A stretch of 35,647 nt of DNA from Azonexaceae bacterium (lineage in GTDB: Bacteria; Pseudomonadota; Gammaproteobacteria; Burkholderiales; Rhodocyclaceae). The position numbers and the translations under genes are program-made. This document shows positions 19,541 through 27,425 of the stretch, piece after piece. Position 1 is the stretch's first letter. Each line of letters begins with the position of its first letter. The notes beneath the pieces were generated by a model that saw only the letters and a program-made list of their open reading frames with translations, searched no databases and was not told the origin of the DNA. Location: the NCBI GenBank assembly GCA_009469675.1, contig SSSZ01000053.1, forward strand, positions 1-35,647. The letters run 5' to 3'.

Positions 19541-20432
19541 GCGCCACCGAGGCGACGACGACGTTGCCCCGCCCCTGGTACTCAAGGCTGGAGAAACTCA
19601 TCATGCGGGCCATGGCGATGCCCCGGCCGTTGGGGTCGAAGGCCCGGTCGGGGTCGAATTCCAGGTACTTCGTCCAGTCGAATCCGTCGCCCTGATCGGT
19701 GATGGTGAATACGATGCGCGCCCCCTGGCGCTCCCAGCGCACCGTTGCGTAGCGGTCGCGGAACTGGGGCAGGGCGAGGCGGCGGCCGATTTCGACCTCC
19801 CATTCGCCTTCCCACTTGAGCAGGGCCTTTTCCCGATAGGTGACGCCCAGATTGCCGTGTTCGATGGCATTGACCATCAGGTCCGAGAGTCCGGGAGCCA
19901 CCGTCTCCGGCACCGGGCACAGGGCGGCAAGCTGGGGGACGAGACGGGAGACGTCCTCGAGGGTGGTGAAGCGCAGGTCGACGCCGCTCGGCACGGCCAC
20001 CGCCCCGCCCTCCGGATGGCTGGCGTGCCACTGCGCCTCGCAGCGGCTTTTCCGGTCGGCCAGGGCGGAGCGCACGATGGAAATCAGCGCCTCCGGCTCG
20101 TAGGGTTTGGTCAGGTAATAAAAGGCCCCGGCCGCCAGGCCTTCCTTCACCTGCTCCGGCGCCGACGCGGCGGTCTGCATGATGACGGGGATGGCGGCGA
20201 AACGGGCCTCGCCTTTCATCCGCCGCAGGAACTCGATGCCGTCCAGGCCGGGCATCATGCGGTCGAGAATGACCAAGGAATAGGCGGCGTCGGGAGCCGT
20301 CAGGCGCGCCCAGGCGGCCAGGGGATCGCTGTGGGAATCGAGGTGCAGGCCCTCGTCGGCCAAAAACTCCTCGATGATGAACAGATTCATCGGCTCATCG
20401 TCGACGACCAGCACTCGCTCTTGCACCATCAT
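19527..20432 (-). CDS. Receiver domain fused to HATPase (anti-sigma-kinase-like) domain
   Basis: A 301-residue cytoplasmic regulator. Residues 5-125 form a receiver domain with the acidic pair D11-D12, phospho-acceptor Asp57 (V-I-L-D-R-M-M-P-G), Thr87 and Lys109 (L-T-K-P-Y). Residues 150-301 form a GHKL ATPase with the N box around Asn188 (D-L-M-V-N-A-I-E-H-G), G1 box D-Q-G-D-G-F-D and G2 box G-R-G-I-A-M-A. This resembles RsbW/SpoIIAB-type serine kinases. No PP2C phosphatase or H box is seen. The start at 20432 has GGGGAG upstream; the next Met codon is also possible. It is transcribed convergently with rlpA and overlaps it by 14 nt. Confidence 0.85.
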   Translation of the reverse strand: MMVQERVLVVDDEPMNLFIIEEFLADEGLHLDSHSDPLAAWARLTAPDAAYSLVILDRMMPGLDGIEFLRRMKGEARFAAIPVIMQTAASAPEQVKEGLAAGAFYYLTKPYEPEALISIVRSALADRKSRCEAQWHASHPEGGAVAVPSGVDLRFTTLEDVSRLVPQLAALCPVPETVAPGLSDLMVNAIEHGNLGVTYREKALLKWEGEWEVEIGRRLALPQFRDRYATVRWERQGARIVFTITDQGDGFDWTKYLEFDPDRAFDPNGRGIAMARMMSFSSLEYQGRGNVVVASVALTDG

Positions 20433-20537
20433 CCGCTCCCCGGGCGATCCGGCGGGGCAACAGGCCCGCTCGCTCAATTCAGGCGAAATCATACCGCAAG
20501 CCCAGGCGGCAGGGGATTTCCGGCGAATCGGCCGGCG

Positions 20538-20578
20538 TTGACCAGGATCAATGGCCGGCCGCCGCCCCTGGCTATACT
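20538..20578 (+). promoter_or_regulatory. FNR/Anr-type box and promoter of ubiUVT
   Basis: TTGAC-CAGG-ATCAA (20538-20551) differs from the FNR consensus TTGAT-N4-ATCAA at one base. A -10 hexamer TATACT lies at 20573-20578. With transcription starting near 20585, the box centre is at about -40.5, the position of class II FNR-activated promoters, where the activator replaces the -35 element. No good -35 is present. Confidence 0.7.
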
Positions 20579-20606
20579 TCGCCCCTTAACTTCCCGCCTT
20601 GCGTCC

Positions 20607-21626
20607 ATGTCCGCCCCCGCCGCCCCGCTTCCCGCTCTCGTCTGCCCCGCCGGCAGCCTGCCGGCCCTCAAGGCCGCCGTCGACAACGGCGCCGACGCCG
20701 TCTACCTCGGCTTCAAGAACGACACCAACGCCCGCAACTTCGCCGGTCTCAACTTCGACCCCAAGACCATGGCCGACGGCATCCGCTACGCCCACGGCAA
20801 GGGCTGCGAGGTGCTGCTCGCCATCAACACCTTTCCCCAGGCCGGCCGGGTCGACGCCTGGCGCCGCGCCGTAGACGCCGCCGCCGACCTCGGAGTCGAC
20901 GCCATCATCCTGGCCGACGTCGGCCTTCTCGACTACGCCTGCCGCCGCCACCCCGGGCAGCGCCTGCACCTCTCGGTGCAAGGGTCGGCGACGAGCTACG
21001 AAGCCATCAACTTCGCCCACCGTGAATTCGGCGTGCGCCGGGCCGTCCTGCCGCGGGTGCTGACCCTGGCCCAGGTCGAACACGTCATCCGGAACACGCC
21101 GGTGGAAATCGAGGTCTTCGGCTTCGGCAGTCTGTGCGTCATGAACGAGGGCCGCTGCTGGCTCTCCTCCTACGCCTGCGGGGAGTCCCCCAACACCGTC
21201 GGCGCCTGTTCGCCGGCCAAATACGTCAAGTGGGACAAGCAGCCGGGCGCCATGGAGACCCGCCTCAACGGCATCCTTATCGACCGCTTCGGCGACGACG
21301 AGCCGGCCGGCTACCCGACCCTGTGCAAGGGCCGCTTCCAAGTCCAGGGAGAGACCTACTACGCCCTGGAAGAGCCGACCAGCCTCAACGTCCTTTCCAT
21401 CCTGCCCGACATCGTCAAAATCGGCGTGCGCGCCATCAAGGTCGAAGGCCGCCAGCGCAGCCCGGCCTACGTCACCCAGGTCACCCGCACCCTGCGCGCC
21501 GCCCTCGACGCCCTGGCCAGCGACGGCGAGCGCTACCACGTCAAGCCCAACTGGCAGGCCGAACTGGCCAAGGTTTCCGAAGGCAACCAGGCCACCCTGG
21601 GCGCCTATAACCGGCCGTGGCGTTAA
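20607..21626 (+). CDS. ubiU: O2-independent ubiquinone hydroxylation protein UbiU
   Basis: UbiU is a U32-peptidase-family protein that with UbiV hydroxylates the ubiquinone ring without oxygen. The 339-residue protein has Cys177, Cys184, Cys201 and Cys240. All four sit exactly eight positions after the iron-sulfur ligands of E. coli UbiU (169, 176, 193, 232), so a 4Fe-4S cluster is expected. The segment L-C-V-M-N-E-G-R-C carries the first two. The start is ATG 20607; the frame is open further upstream but without homology. It leads ubiU-ubiV-ubiT under an FNR-type box. Confidence 0.93.
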   Translation: MSAPAAPLPALVCPAGSLPALKAAVDNGADAVYLGFKNDTNARNFAGLNFDPKTMADGIRYAHGKGCEVLLAINTFPQAGRVDAWRRAVDAAADLGVDAIILADVGLLDYACRRHPGQRLHLSVQGSATSYEAINFAHREFGVRRAVLPRVLTLAQVEHVIRNTPVEIEVFGFGSLCVMNEGRCWLSSYACGESPNTVGACSPAKYVKWDKQPGAMETRLNGILIDRFGDDEPAGYPTLCKGRFQVQGETYYALEEPTSLNVLSILPDIVKIGVRAIKVEGRQRSPAYVTQVTRTLRAALDALASDGERYHVKPNWQAELAKVSEGNQATLGAYNRPWR

Positions 21627-21642
21627 GCGATGCCCATTTTTC

Positions 21643-21715
21643 AACGCAGCGGCGCGCCGGCGCGGAGAACCCCGGTTCTCCTTGGCCTTTCTCCGCGCCT
21701 GCGCGTCTGTGCGTT
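21643..21715. repeat. Imperfect 27-bp inverted repeat between ubiU and ubiV
   Basis: Bases 21643-21669 and 21689-21715 are inverted copies matching at 23 of 27 positions. A second palindrome, GAGAACC-CC-GGTTCTC (21665-21680), is nested at the inner edge of the left arm. The arm contains an A-A-C-G-C-A and G-C-G-C-G-G-A-G-A-A pattern like the small palindromic repeats scattered in many proteobacterial genomes. It would form a strong mRNA hairpin in the ubiU-ubiV spacer. Confidence 0.6.
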
Positions 21716-21730
21716 TAACAAGGTCTTGCC

Positions 21731-22651
21731 ATGAAACTTGCCCTCGGTCCCCTGCTCTATTTCTGGCCCAAGGCCGAAGTCCTCGAGTTCTACGCCGAAA
21801 TGGCCCAGAACCCGGCCCTCGACATCATCTACGTCGGCGAAGTGGTCTGCTCCCGCCGCCAGCAGCTGCGTACCGCCGACTGGATCGGCCTGGCCCGCGA
21901 CCTCGCCGACGCCGGCAGGGAAGTCGTGGTCTCGGCCCAGGCCCTGCTTGAATCCGAAAGCGACCTCAAGGCCATGCGCCGCCTCATCGACGAACTGGCC
22001 GACATCCCCGGCTGCATGATCGAGGCCAACGATCTCGGCGCCGTCAATCTCGTCCAGGGCAGGCCCTTCGTAGCCGGCCCCCACCTCAACCTCTACAACG
22101 AAGCCACCCTCGAAACCTATGCCCGCTACGGCCTGAAACGCTGGGTGCCGCCCCTCGAGGCGACCCGCCACCTGGTCGAAACCCTGCACGCCGGCCGCCC
22201 GGCCGGGGTCGAGACCGAGGTTTTCGTCTACGGCAAGATTCCCCTGGCCTTCTCGGCCCGCTGCTTCACCGCCCGACACTACACTCTGAACAAGGACGAC
22301 TGCCAGTTCAAGTGCCTCGATCACCCCGAAGGCCTCAACCTGAAAACCCGGGACGGCCAGGAATTCCTCACCATCAACGGCATCCAGACGATGTCGGCGC
22401 AGAGCTACAATCTGCTGCACGAAGTGCCGGAAATGCGCCGACTGGGAATCGACGCCATCCGCCTCAGCCCCCAGCCCCGGCACATGGCCGCCATCATCGC
22501 CGCCTTCGACGTCGCCCGCCGGGGCCAGCCGATCAGCGCCGACACCGCCCTCTGGAACGCCAGCGGCCTGGTCGACGGCTACTGGTTCGGCGACGCCGGC
22601 ATCGCCCAACACCACGGCAAAGCCCTTGCCCAACTGGGAGCCACCGCATGA
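21731..22651 (+). CDS. ubiV: O2-independent ubiquinone hydroxylation protein UbiV
   Basis: UbiV is the partner U32-family protein of UbiU. The 306-residue protein has Cys40, Cys178, Cys191 and Cys195, matching the E. coli UbiV ligands (39, 180, 193, 197) in order and spacing, with C-F-T-A-R-H-Y and C-Q-F-K-C. A 4Fe-4S cluster is expected. The ATG is 104 nt after ubiU, across a hairpin-forming repeat, and the stop overlaps the ubiT ATG. Confidence 0.93.
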   Translation: MKLALGPLLYFWPKAEVLEFYAEMAQNPALDIIYVGEVVCSRRQQLRTADWIGLARDLADAGREVVVSAQALLESESDLKAMRRLIDELADIPGCMIEANDLGAVNLVQGRPFVAGPHLNLYNEATLETYARYGLKRWVPPLEATRHLVETLHAGRPAGVETEVFVYGKIPLAFSARCFTARHYTLNKDDCQFKCLDHPEGLNLKTRDGQEFLTINGIQTMSAQSYNLLHEVPEMRRLGIDAIRLSPQPRHMAAIIAAFDVARRGQPISADTALWNASGLVDGYWFGDAGIAQHHGKALAQLGATA

Positions 22652-23100
22652 ACCAAGGTTTCACCGTCCCCAAGTTCCGCCTGCCCGGTTTCGTCGCCGC
22701 CGTCGGCGCCAAGCTACCCCAGTGGCCCCACGCCCTCGCCCTGGTGGCCGGCCTCAACCTCGCCGTCAAGATGCGCCTGTTGCCGGAAGATTCGCTCAAC
22801 ACCCTGGAAGACCGGCTTTTCCGCGTGCGGGTACGCGATACCGGCGGCGAAGCGGCCTTCACCTATCGTGGCGGCCTCTTCCGCCCGGTCTTCCGGCCCG
22901 GGCGCGAGCCTGACCTGGCCTTTGCCGCCAACCTCTCGGCCTTCCTGCAACTGCTCAATCGCCAGGAAGACCCCGACACGCTGTTCTTCAACCGCGAACT
23001 GGAAATCACCGGCGACACCGAACTGGGGCTGGTCGTGAAGAACATGCTCGACGCGGTGGAATGGCCGTCCCTGCCCCGGCTGCCGCTGGCGCGCCGGTAA
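22648..23100 (+). CDS. ubiT: Ubiquinone accessory protein UbiT (SCP2 domain)
   Basis: UbiT is a small SCP2-type lipid-binding protein thought to hold hydrophobic ubiquinone intermediates for the anaerobic pathway. The 150-residue protein begins [13 protein letters not shown] and has the SCP2-like core ([25 protein letters not shown]), characteristic of UbiT and its aerobic counterpart UbiJ. Its pairing with ubiU and ubiV identifies it as UbiT. It is translationally coupled to ubiV through ATGA. Confidence 0.9.
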   Translation: MNQGFTVPKFRLPGFVAAVGAKLPQWPHALALVAGLNLAVKMRLLPEDSLNTLEDRLFRVRVRDTGGEAAFTYRGGLFRPVFRPGREPDLAFAANLSAFLQLLNRQEDPDTLFFNRELEITGDTELGLVVKNMLDAVEWPSLPRLPLARR

Positions 23101-23128
23101 ACCTCGCCTGCCGGCGCCGCCGCGGCGC

Positions 23129-23422
23129 CTAGGCCGCTTCGGCCGCGAAGGACACGATACTCAAGACCTCGGCATCGCCGATGGGCGTTGCCAGGCCCTC
23201 CAGAGACATGATGTTCTGGCCGCCGAGGAAGACCTGCAGATGGGCGAGGGGCGCCCCGCCGTCGGCGGTGCGCAGAACGCCGACCAGGGCCGGGTATTCG
23301 TGTTCGAGGGCGGCGAAGGCCTCGCCCACCGTGTCCCCGCTCACCATCACTTCTTCGACGCCGCCGACCAAGGGGCGCAAGACAAGCGGAATATGGACGC
23401 TGACTACCGGTGATTCGATCAT
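23129..23422 (-). CDS. MoaD/ThiS-like ubiquitin-fold protein lacking a GG tail
   Basis: A 97-residue protein with beta-grasp features: V-S-V-H-I-P-L-V-L-R, the G-D-T-V-G-E-A-F-A-A-L helix, P-A-L-V-G-V-L-R and a final D-A-E-V-L-S-I-V-S-F strand. In sulfur-carrier members this strand leads to a C-terminal Gly-Gly that is adenylated; here it ends F-A-A-E-A-A. No frameshift recovers a GG. It may have lost carrier function or use another mechanism. The start at 23422 has an AGGAGG seven bases upstream. It lies downstream of the phaC terminator and convergent with ubiT. Confidence 0.7.
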   Translation of the reverse strand: MIESPVVSVHIPLVLRPLVGGVEEVMVSGDTVGEAFAALEHEYPALVGVLRTADGGAPLAHLQVFLGGQNIMSLEGLATPIGDAEVLSIVSFAAEAA

Positions 23423-23480
23423 GATGAACCTCCTGGGGGCGTTATGCCGGTTTGACCGTACCCGGCCGGGGCGGTTCACG

Positions 23481-23504
23481 AAAAACGGGGGCCGCAGCCC
23501 CCGT
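23481..23504 (-). terminator. Intrinsic terminator after phaC
   Basis: Read on the minus strand, ACGGGGGC and GCCCCCGT form a perfect 8-bp stem with a four-base loop, followed by a run of five T ending at 23481. It lies 21 nt after the phaC stop and ahead of the MoaD-like gene. Confidence 0.8.
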
Positions 23505-23524
23505 TCCTGTCGCCCGATGGGCTC

Positions 23525-25357
23525 TTACTGCTTCTTCTGGGCGTCGAGGCGGAACTTGACGTAGCTGCCCGGAGCGTCTTCGATGACCTTGAGGGCGCCC
23601 TTGGCCGGGTTGCGGGCGGCGACCTTGGCGCCGCCCCCGGTCAGGCCGGTCACCCATTCCTGCCAGTGGGTCCACCAGGAACCGGCGTTCTGGGTGGCGC
23701 CGGCGACAAAATCCTCCGGATTCTCGGGCAGGTTGCCGTCGGTGGCGTCGTTGGTCCAGAAGCCGTACTTGTTGGCGGCCGGCGGGTTGACGATGCCGGC
23801 GATGTGGCCGGAACCGCCCAGGACGAACTTGGTCTTGCCGCTCGGCAGGCGGGCGCCCATGTAGGTGCTCTTCCAGGGGGCGATGTGGTCCTCGATGGTC
23901 GAGACGAAGTAGCAGGGAGTCTTGACCTTGCTGATGTCGATGGGAACGCCGCCCAGGGTGATGCCGCCCGGATCCTTCAGCTTGTTCTCGATGTACATGT
24001 TGCGCAGGTAGAAGCTGTGCATCGCCGCCGGCATGCGGGTCGAATCCGAGTTCCAGTAGAGCAGGTCGAAGGGGAAGGGATCCTTGCCCATGAGGTAGTT
24101 GTTGACCACGAAGGACCAGATCAGGTCGTTGGCCCGCAGCATGTTGAAGGTGCCCGCCATTTCGGAACCTTCCAGGTAGCCGCGCTCGTTCATCCGCTTC
24201 TCGAGGCCGGAAACGGCATTTTCGTCGAGGAAGACACCGAGTTCGCCGGGTTCGGCGAAGTTGAGCATGGTGGTGAAGAAGGTGCCTGAAGCGGCGCGCT
24301 TGTCCTTGGTGGCGGCCATGTAGGCCAGAGTGGTCATGAGCAGCGAACCACCCAGGCAGTAGCCGGCCATGTTGACGCTGTCTTCGCCGGTATGCTTGCA
24401 GACCTGGTTGACGGCCTCGAGGGAGCCTTCCAGCAGGTAGTTCTCGAAGCTCTTCTGGGCCATCTTCTCGTCCGGGTTGATCCAGGACATGATGAAGGTG
24501 GTATGGCCCTGGTCGGTGGCCCATTTGACGAAGGAATTCTTCTCCCGCAAGTCGAGGATGTAGTACTTGTTGATCCAGGGCGGCACGATGAGGAAGGGCT
24601 TCTTGAACTGATCCTTGGTCGTCGGCTCATACTGGATGAGCTGGAACAGCTCGTTCTGGAAGACCACCTTGCCCGGCGTCGTGGCGACGTTCTTGCCCAT
24701 TTCAAAGGCTGAAGTGTCGGTCATCCGGATGCGCAGTTGGCCGTCGCCGTTTTCCACGTCGTGCAGGAGATTGTTGAGGCCCTTGATGAGGTTCTGGCCA
24801 TGACTCTTGACCGTCTCCCGGAAAACTTCCGGGTTGGTCAGGGCGAAATTGGACGGCGACAGGGCGTCGATGTACTGGCGGGTGAAGAAGTTGACCTTCT
24901 GCTGGGTGTGCTCGTCGAGGCCCTCGGCGCCGGCTACGGTATCGTGCAGGTGGCGGGCGGTGATGAGGTAGGACTGCTTGACGAAGTCGAAGAGGAAATG
25001 CTGCTCCCAGTCCTCGTCGCGGAAACGGTTGTCGCCCTTGATGGGGGCGGCGACGGGCGCGCCCGGCATGCCCATCATCTTCATCATACTGTTCTGCCAC
25101 AGGGAGAAGTAATCCCACATCATGTTCATCTGGGTCTGGGCCAGCTTGTACGGATTGGCAAGCAGGCGGGCCGACAGATCCATGAAGGCCTTGGCGACGC
25201 CCAGTTCGTCGGACGGGGCGTTGACCCCATCCTTGGCCTTCTTCTCCATGAACTGGGTAATCAGGCGCGAAGCACGCTGGGCGACTTCGGCGTAGGTCTT
25301 GGCCATTTCGGCCGGGTTGGGCAGATTGACCGCCGTTTCCTGGGATTGCTGCGACAT
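23525..25357 (-). CDS. phaC: Class I poly(3-hydroxyalkanoate) synthase
   Basis: PhaC polymerises (R)-3-hydroxyacyl-CoA into storage granules. At 610 residues it has the class I length. The lipase-like box G-Y-C-L-G-G is at 332-337 with nucleophile Cys334, the Asp in E-D-H-I-A-P-W and the general-base His in G-G-S-G-H-I-A-G. The N-terminal region carries a helical segment typical of granule binding. The upstream MBL gene ends 15 nt before, with an AGAGGGAG ribosome-binding site, so both are probably on one transcript. A clear terminator follows. Confidence 0.95.
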   Translation of the reverse strand: MSQQSQETAVNLPNPAEMAKTYAEVAQRASRLITQFMEKKAKDGVNAPSDELGVAKAFMDLSARLLANPYKLAQTQMNMMWDYFSLWQNSMMKMMGMPGAPVAAPIKGDNRFRDEDWEQHFLFDFVKQSYLITARHLHDTVAGAEGLDEHTQQKVNFFTRQYIDALSPSNFALTNPEVFRETVKSHGQNLIKGLNNLLHDVENGDGQLRIRMTDTSAFEMGKNVATTPGKVVFQNELFQLIQYEPTTKDQFKKPFLIVPPWINKYYILDLREKNSFVKWATDQGHTTFIMSWINPDEKMAQKSFENYLLEGSLEAVNQVCKHTGEDSVNMAGYCLGGSLLMTTLAYMAATKDKRAASGTFFTTMLNFAEPGELGVFLDENAVSGLEKRMNERGYLEGSEMAGTFNMLRANDLIWSFVVNNYLMGKDPFPFDLLYWNSDSTRMPAAMHSFYLRNMYIENKLKDPGGITLGGVPIDISKVKTPCYFVSTIEDHIAPWKSTYMGARLPSGKTKFVLGGSGHIAGIVNPPAANKYGFWTNDATDGNLPENPEDFVAGATQNAGSWWTHWQEWVTGLTGGGAKVAARNPAKGALKVIEDAPGSYVKFRLDAQKKQ

Positions 25358-25372
25358 TTGATGCTCCCTCTG

Positions 25373-26413
25373 TCAGTGGGCGGGCGTGGTACCGCGAGTG
25401 GCCCGCGAAAAACGGATTACCCCGGCGGCGTCGATGTGGCGCGACAACCGGCCGGCTTGTTCGAGATGATTGAGATGGGCAATGGCTTCACCCATGGCAA
25501 ACATCGTCTGATGCGTATCGAGTGCCCGTGGAAACAGTGTGGCGAGCAACCCGGCTGCGCTCTTTGGCGCTTCACATTCTTGTTCCAGCGCATGCAACCG
25601 CTCTTCGTGGTGTGCGTGCAATGCTTCGACCCGAGCCCGAATGCCGGTGAACGGCAAGCCGTGCGAAGGCAGAACCAGCGTTTCCTCCGGCAATTCCTCG
25701 GCCATCACGTCGAGGGAGGCGAGAAACCAGCCCAGGGCGTCGGCGTCCGGAGTCACCGCAAAAACGCTGATATTGGTGGAAATCCGAGGCAAAAGCATGT
25801 CTCCGGAAATTAACACGCCGAGTTCCCGGCAGTAAAGCGCCGCATGCTCCGGCGAGTGGCCGTGGCCGACCATAACCCGCCAGTCGCGCCCGCCGATGGC
25901 GAGGCTTTCGCCACCCATGATCCGGTTGTAGTGCTGGGGTAGATCCGGCACCGCCTTGGTGTAGCCCGAGCCGCGTTTTTCGAACTTGGCCAGGCGCTCG
26001 GCGTCGAGGCCGTGCTGGCGGAACTGCTCGACCATGAAGCGGGCGCCATGGCCGCCGATTTCCTGCCAGACGGCATGGGCGGTGAGGAATTCGCCGGTGG
26101 TGGTCCATAGGGCGGCGCCGGTCTCGGCCTGCAGCCAGGTGGCGAGGCCCATGTGGTCAGGGTGAAAATGGGTGACGACGAGACGATTCACCGGCCCGTC
26201 GAGACCGGCAAGAATGGCCTTCCAGGAGGCCCGGGTGGCCTCGTCGGCAAAGCCGGTATCGACAATTACCCAGCCGGAACCGTCACGCAGGAGCCAGAGG
26301 TTGATATGATCGAGCTGGAAAGGCAGGGGCATGCGCACCCAGTAGACGCCGGGGGCGACCTCGCGGGTTTCGGCGGGAGCCGGGATCTCGGGGTGGGGAT
26401 AGTGGAGGGACAT
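25373..26413 (-). CDS. MBL-fold metallo-hydrolase upstream of phaC
   Basis: A 346-residue metallo-beta-lactamase-fold hydrolase. The zinc motif is T-H-F-H-P-D-H-M-G with His82, His84, Asp86 and His87; further ligands are likely the His in V-M-V-G-H-G-H-S-P-E-H and the Asp in I-S-G-D-M-L-L. A winged-helix-like tail follows, resembling LACTB2-type hydrolases. The substrate is unknown. Thioesterase or lactonase activity on acyl compounds would suit the phaC and acyl-CoA neighbourhood, but that is inference. It diverges from the MerR gene. Confidence 0.85.
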   Translation of the reverse strand: MSLHYPHPEIPAPAETREVAPGVYWVRMPLPFQLDHINLWLLRDGSGWVIVDTGFADEATRASWKAILAGLDGPVNRLVVTHFHPDHMGLATWLQAETGAALWTTTGEFLTAHAVWQEIGGHGARFMVEQFRQHGLDAERLAKFEKRGSGYTKAVPDLPQHYNRIMGGESLAIGGRDWRVMVGHGHSPEHAALYCRELGVLISGDMLLPRISTNISVFAVTPDADALGWFLASLDVMAEELPEETLVLPSHGLPFTGIRARVEALHAHHEERLHALEQECEAPKSAAGLLATLFPRALDTHQTMFAMGEAIAHLNHLEQAGRLSRHIDAAGVIRFSRATRGTTPAH

Positions 26414-26515
26414 TGTTATGATCTCTTCGGGGACGCGACATTACCATACGCCACCGGATTGAAAAATCCCCTTTCTTCTGATTTACTTAGCTGATCCTCA
26501 CCGGAGGCCAACGCC

Positions 26516-26923
26516 GTGCCAGACACGCCAACGATTTTCGCCATTTCCGACCTCGCCCGGGAATTCGGCATCACGCCCCGCACCATCCGCTTCTGGGAAG
26601 ACCAGGGGCTCCTGTCGCCCCAGCGCGAGGGGCGCAACCGGGTATTCACGCGGCGTGACCGGGCGCGCCTCAAAATGGCCCTGCGCGGCAAGCGCCTAGG
26701 ACTTTCCCTGGCCGAAATCAAGGACTTGATCGGCATGTACGAGAGTACCGAGGACGAAACGCCGCAGTTCATCGAGTGCCTGCGCGTCATGAACAAGCGC
26801 CGTGCCGCCCTGGAACAACAGCGCGAGGACATCGAGGCGATGCTGGAGGAAATCGACAATTTCGAAGCCCAGTGCCGTACTGAGCTGGCCCGCCGGGGAA
26901 CGCCTCTGAAGGGCGCCGCCTGA
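26516..26923 (+). CDS. liuR: LiuR-like MerR-family regulator
   Basis: A 135-residue MerR-family activator/repressor. The winged helix-turn-helix reads I-S-D-L-A-R-E-F-G-I-T-P-R-T-I-R-F-W-E-D-Q-G-L-L, and a dimerisation coiled coil occupies the C-terminal third. It lacks metal-binding cysteines. Its position before isovaleryl-CoA dehydrogenase and the presence of long palindromes just downstream match LiuR, the regulator of leucine and isovalerate catabolism in proteobacteria. The GTG start has GGAGG upstream. Confidence 0.82.
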   Translation: MPDTPTIFAISDLAREFGITPRTIRFWEDQGLLSPQREGRNRVFTRRDRARLKMALRGKRLGLSLAEIKDLIGMYESTEDETPQFIECLRVMNKRRAALEQQREDIEAMLEEIDNFEAQCRTELARRGTPLKGAA

Positions 26924-26938
26924 TTTTTTGTAAAGTAG

Positions 26939-26966
26939 TTGACGTTTACGTCAACGTAAATACAAT
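26939..26966 (+). promoter_or_regulatory. Nested LiuR-type operator and promoter of the liu-like operon
   Basis: Two overlapping perfect palindromes occur: TTGACGT-TT-ACGTCAA (26939-26954) and TTTACGT-CA-ACGTAAA (26945-26960), offset by 6 bp. The first six bases double as a -35 (TTGACG) and TACAAT (26961-26966) as -10, with a 16-bp spacer. The start of transcription falls on or near the ATG at 26973, so the message may be leaderless. Confidence 0.68.
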
Positions 26967-26972
26967 CACGCC

Positions 26973-27422
26973 ATGATCCGCATTGCCGACCCGAATTTCG
27001 CCACCCGCATCCACCAGAGTTTCGCCCGCCAATCGGCCATGGGCCTGATCCGTGCCGAACTCGTGGCGGTCGCCCCCGGTAGTGCCGAGATCCACCTTCC
27101 CCACTGGGAGGGGATCGAGCAGCAGCATGGTTTCGTCCATGGCGGGGTGGTCGGCATGATCGCCGACAACGCCGCCGGCTTTGCCGCCATGACGACGGTG
27201 CCGGCCGGCGCCTCGGTTCTTACCGTCGAATACAAGCTCAACCTGATGGCCCCCGCCGATGGCGAAAAACTGATCGCCCGCGGTAAAGTGGTACGGGCCG
27301 GACGCACCCTGGTAGTCACCCAGGGCGAGGTGTTTGCCGTCAAGAACGGCCAGGAAACGCAGTGCGCCTTGATTCAACAGACCATCATGGTCATGCACGG
27401 AAAATCAGAAAGAGGAGACTAA
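26973..27422 (+). CDS. PaaI-type hotdog thioesterase
   Basis: A 149-residue hotdog-fold thioesterase with the family's H-G-F-V-H-G-G-V-V-G-M-I-A-D-N-A-A-G-F core, which carries the catalytic Asp and the substrate cap. PaaI-like enzymes hydrolyse acyl- or aryl-CoA and may relieve CoA trapping. It is the first gene after the nested operator. The ATG has no ribosome-binding site, consistent with leaderless translation. The stop is 4 nt from the next ATG. Confidence 0.88.
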   Translation: MIRIADPNFATRIHQSFARQSAMGLIRAELVAVAPGSAEIHLPHWEGIEQQHGFVHGGVVGMIADNAAGFAAMTTVPAGASVLTVEYKLNLMAPADGEKLIARGKVVRAGRTLVVTQGEVFAVKNGQETQCALIQQTIMVMHGKSERGD

Positions 27423-27425
27423 GTC

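Noticed and set aside
21641-22633. A 330-codon minus-strand frame opposite ubiV
   Set aside because: It is antisense to ubiV, whose iron-sulfur cysteines are conserved; the extension through the repeat is accidental.
23113-23129. GGCGCC-GCCGC-GGCGCC hairpin between ubiT and the MoaD-like gene as a terminator
   Set aside because: The stem is short, has no T-run, and overlaps the end of the convergent gene; GC-rich chance is likely.
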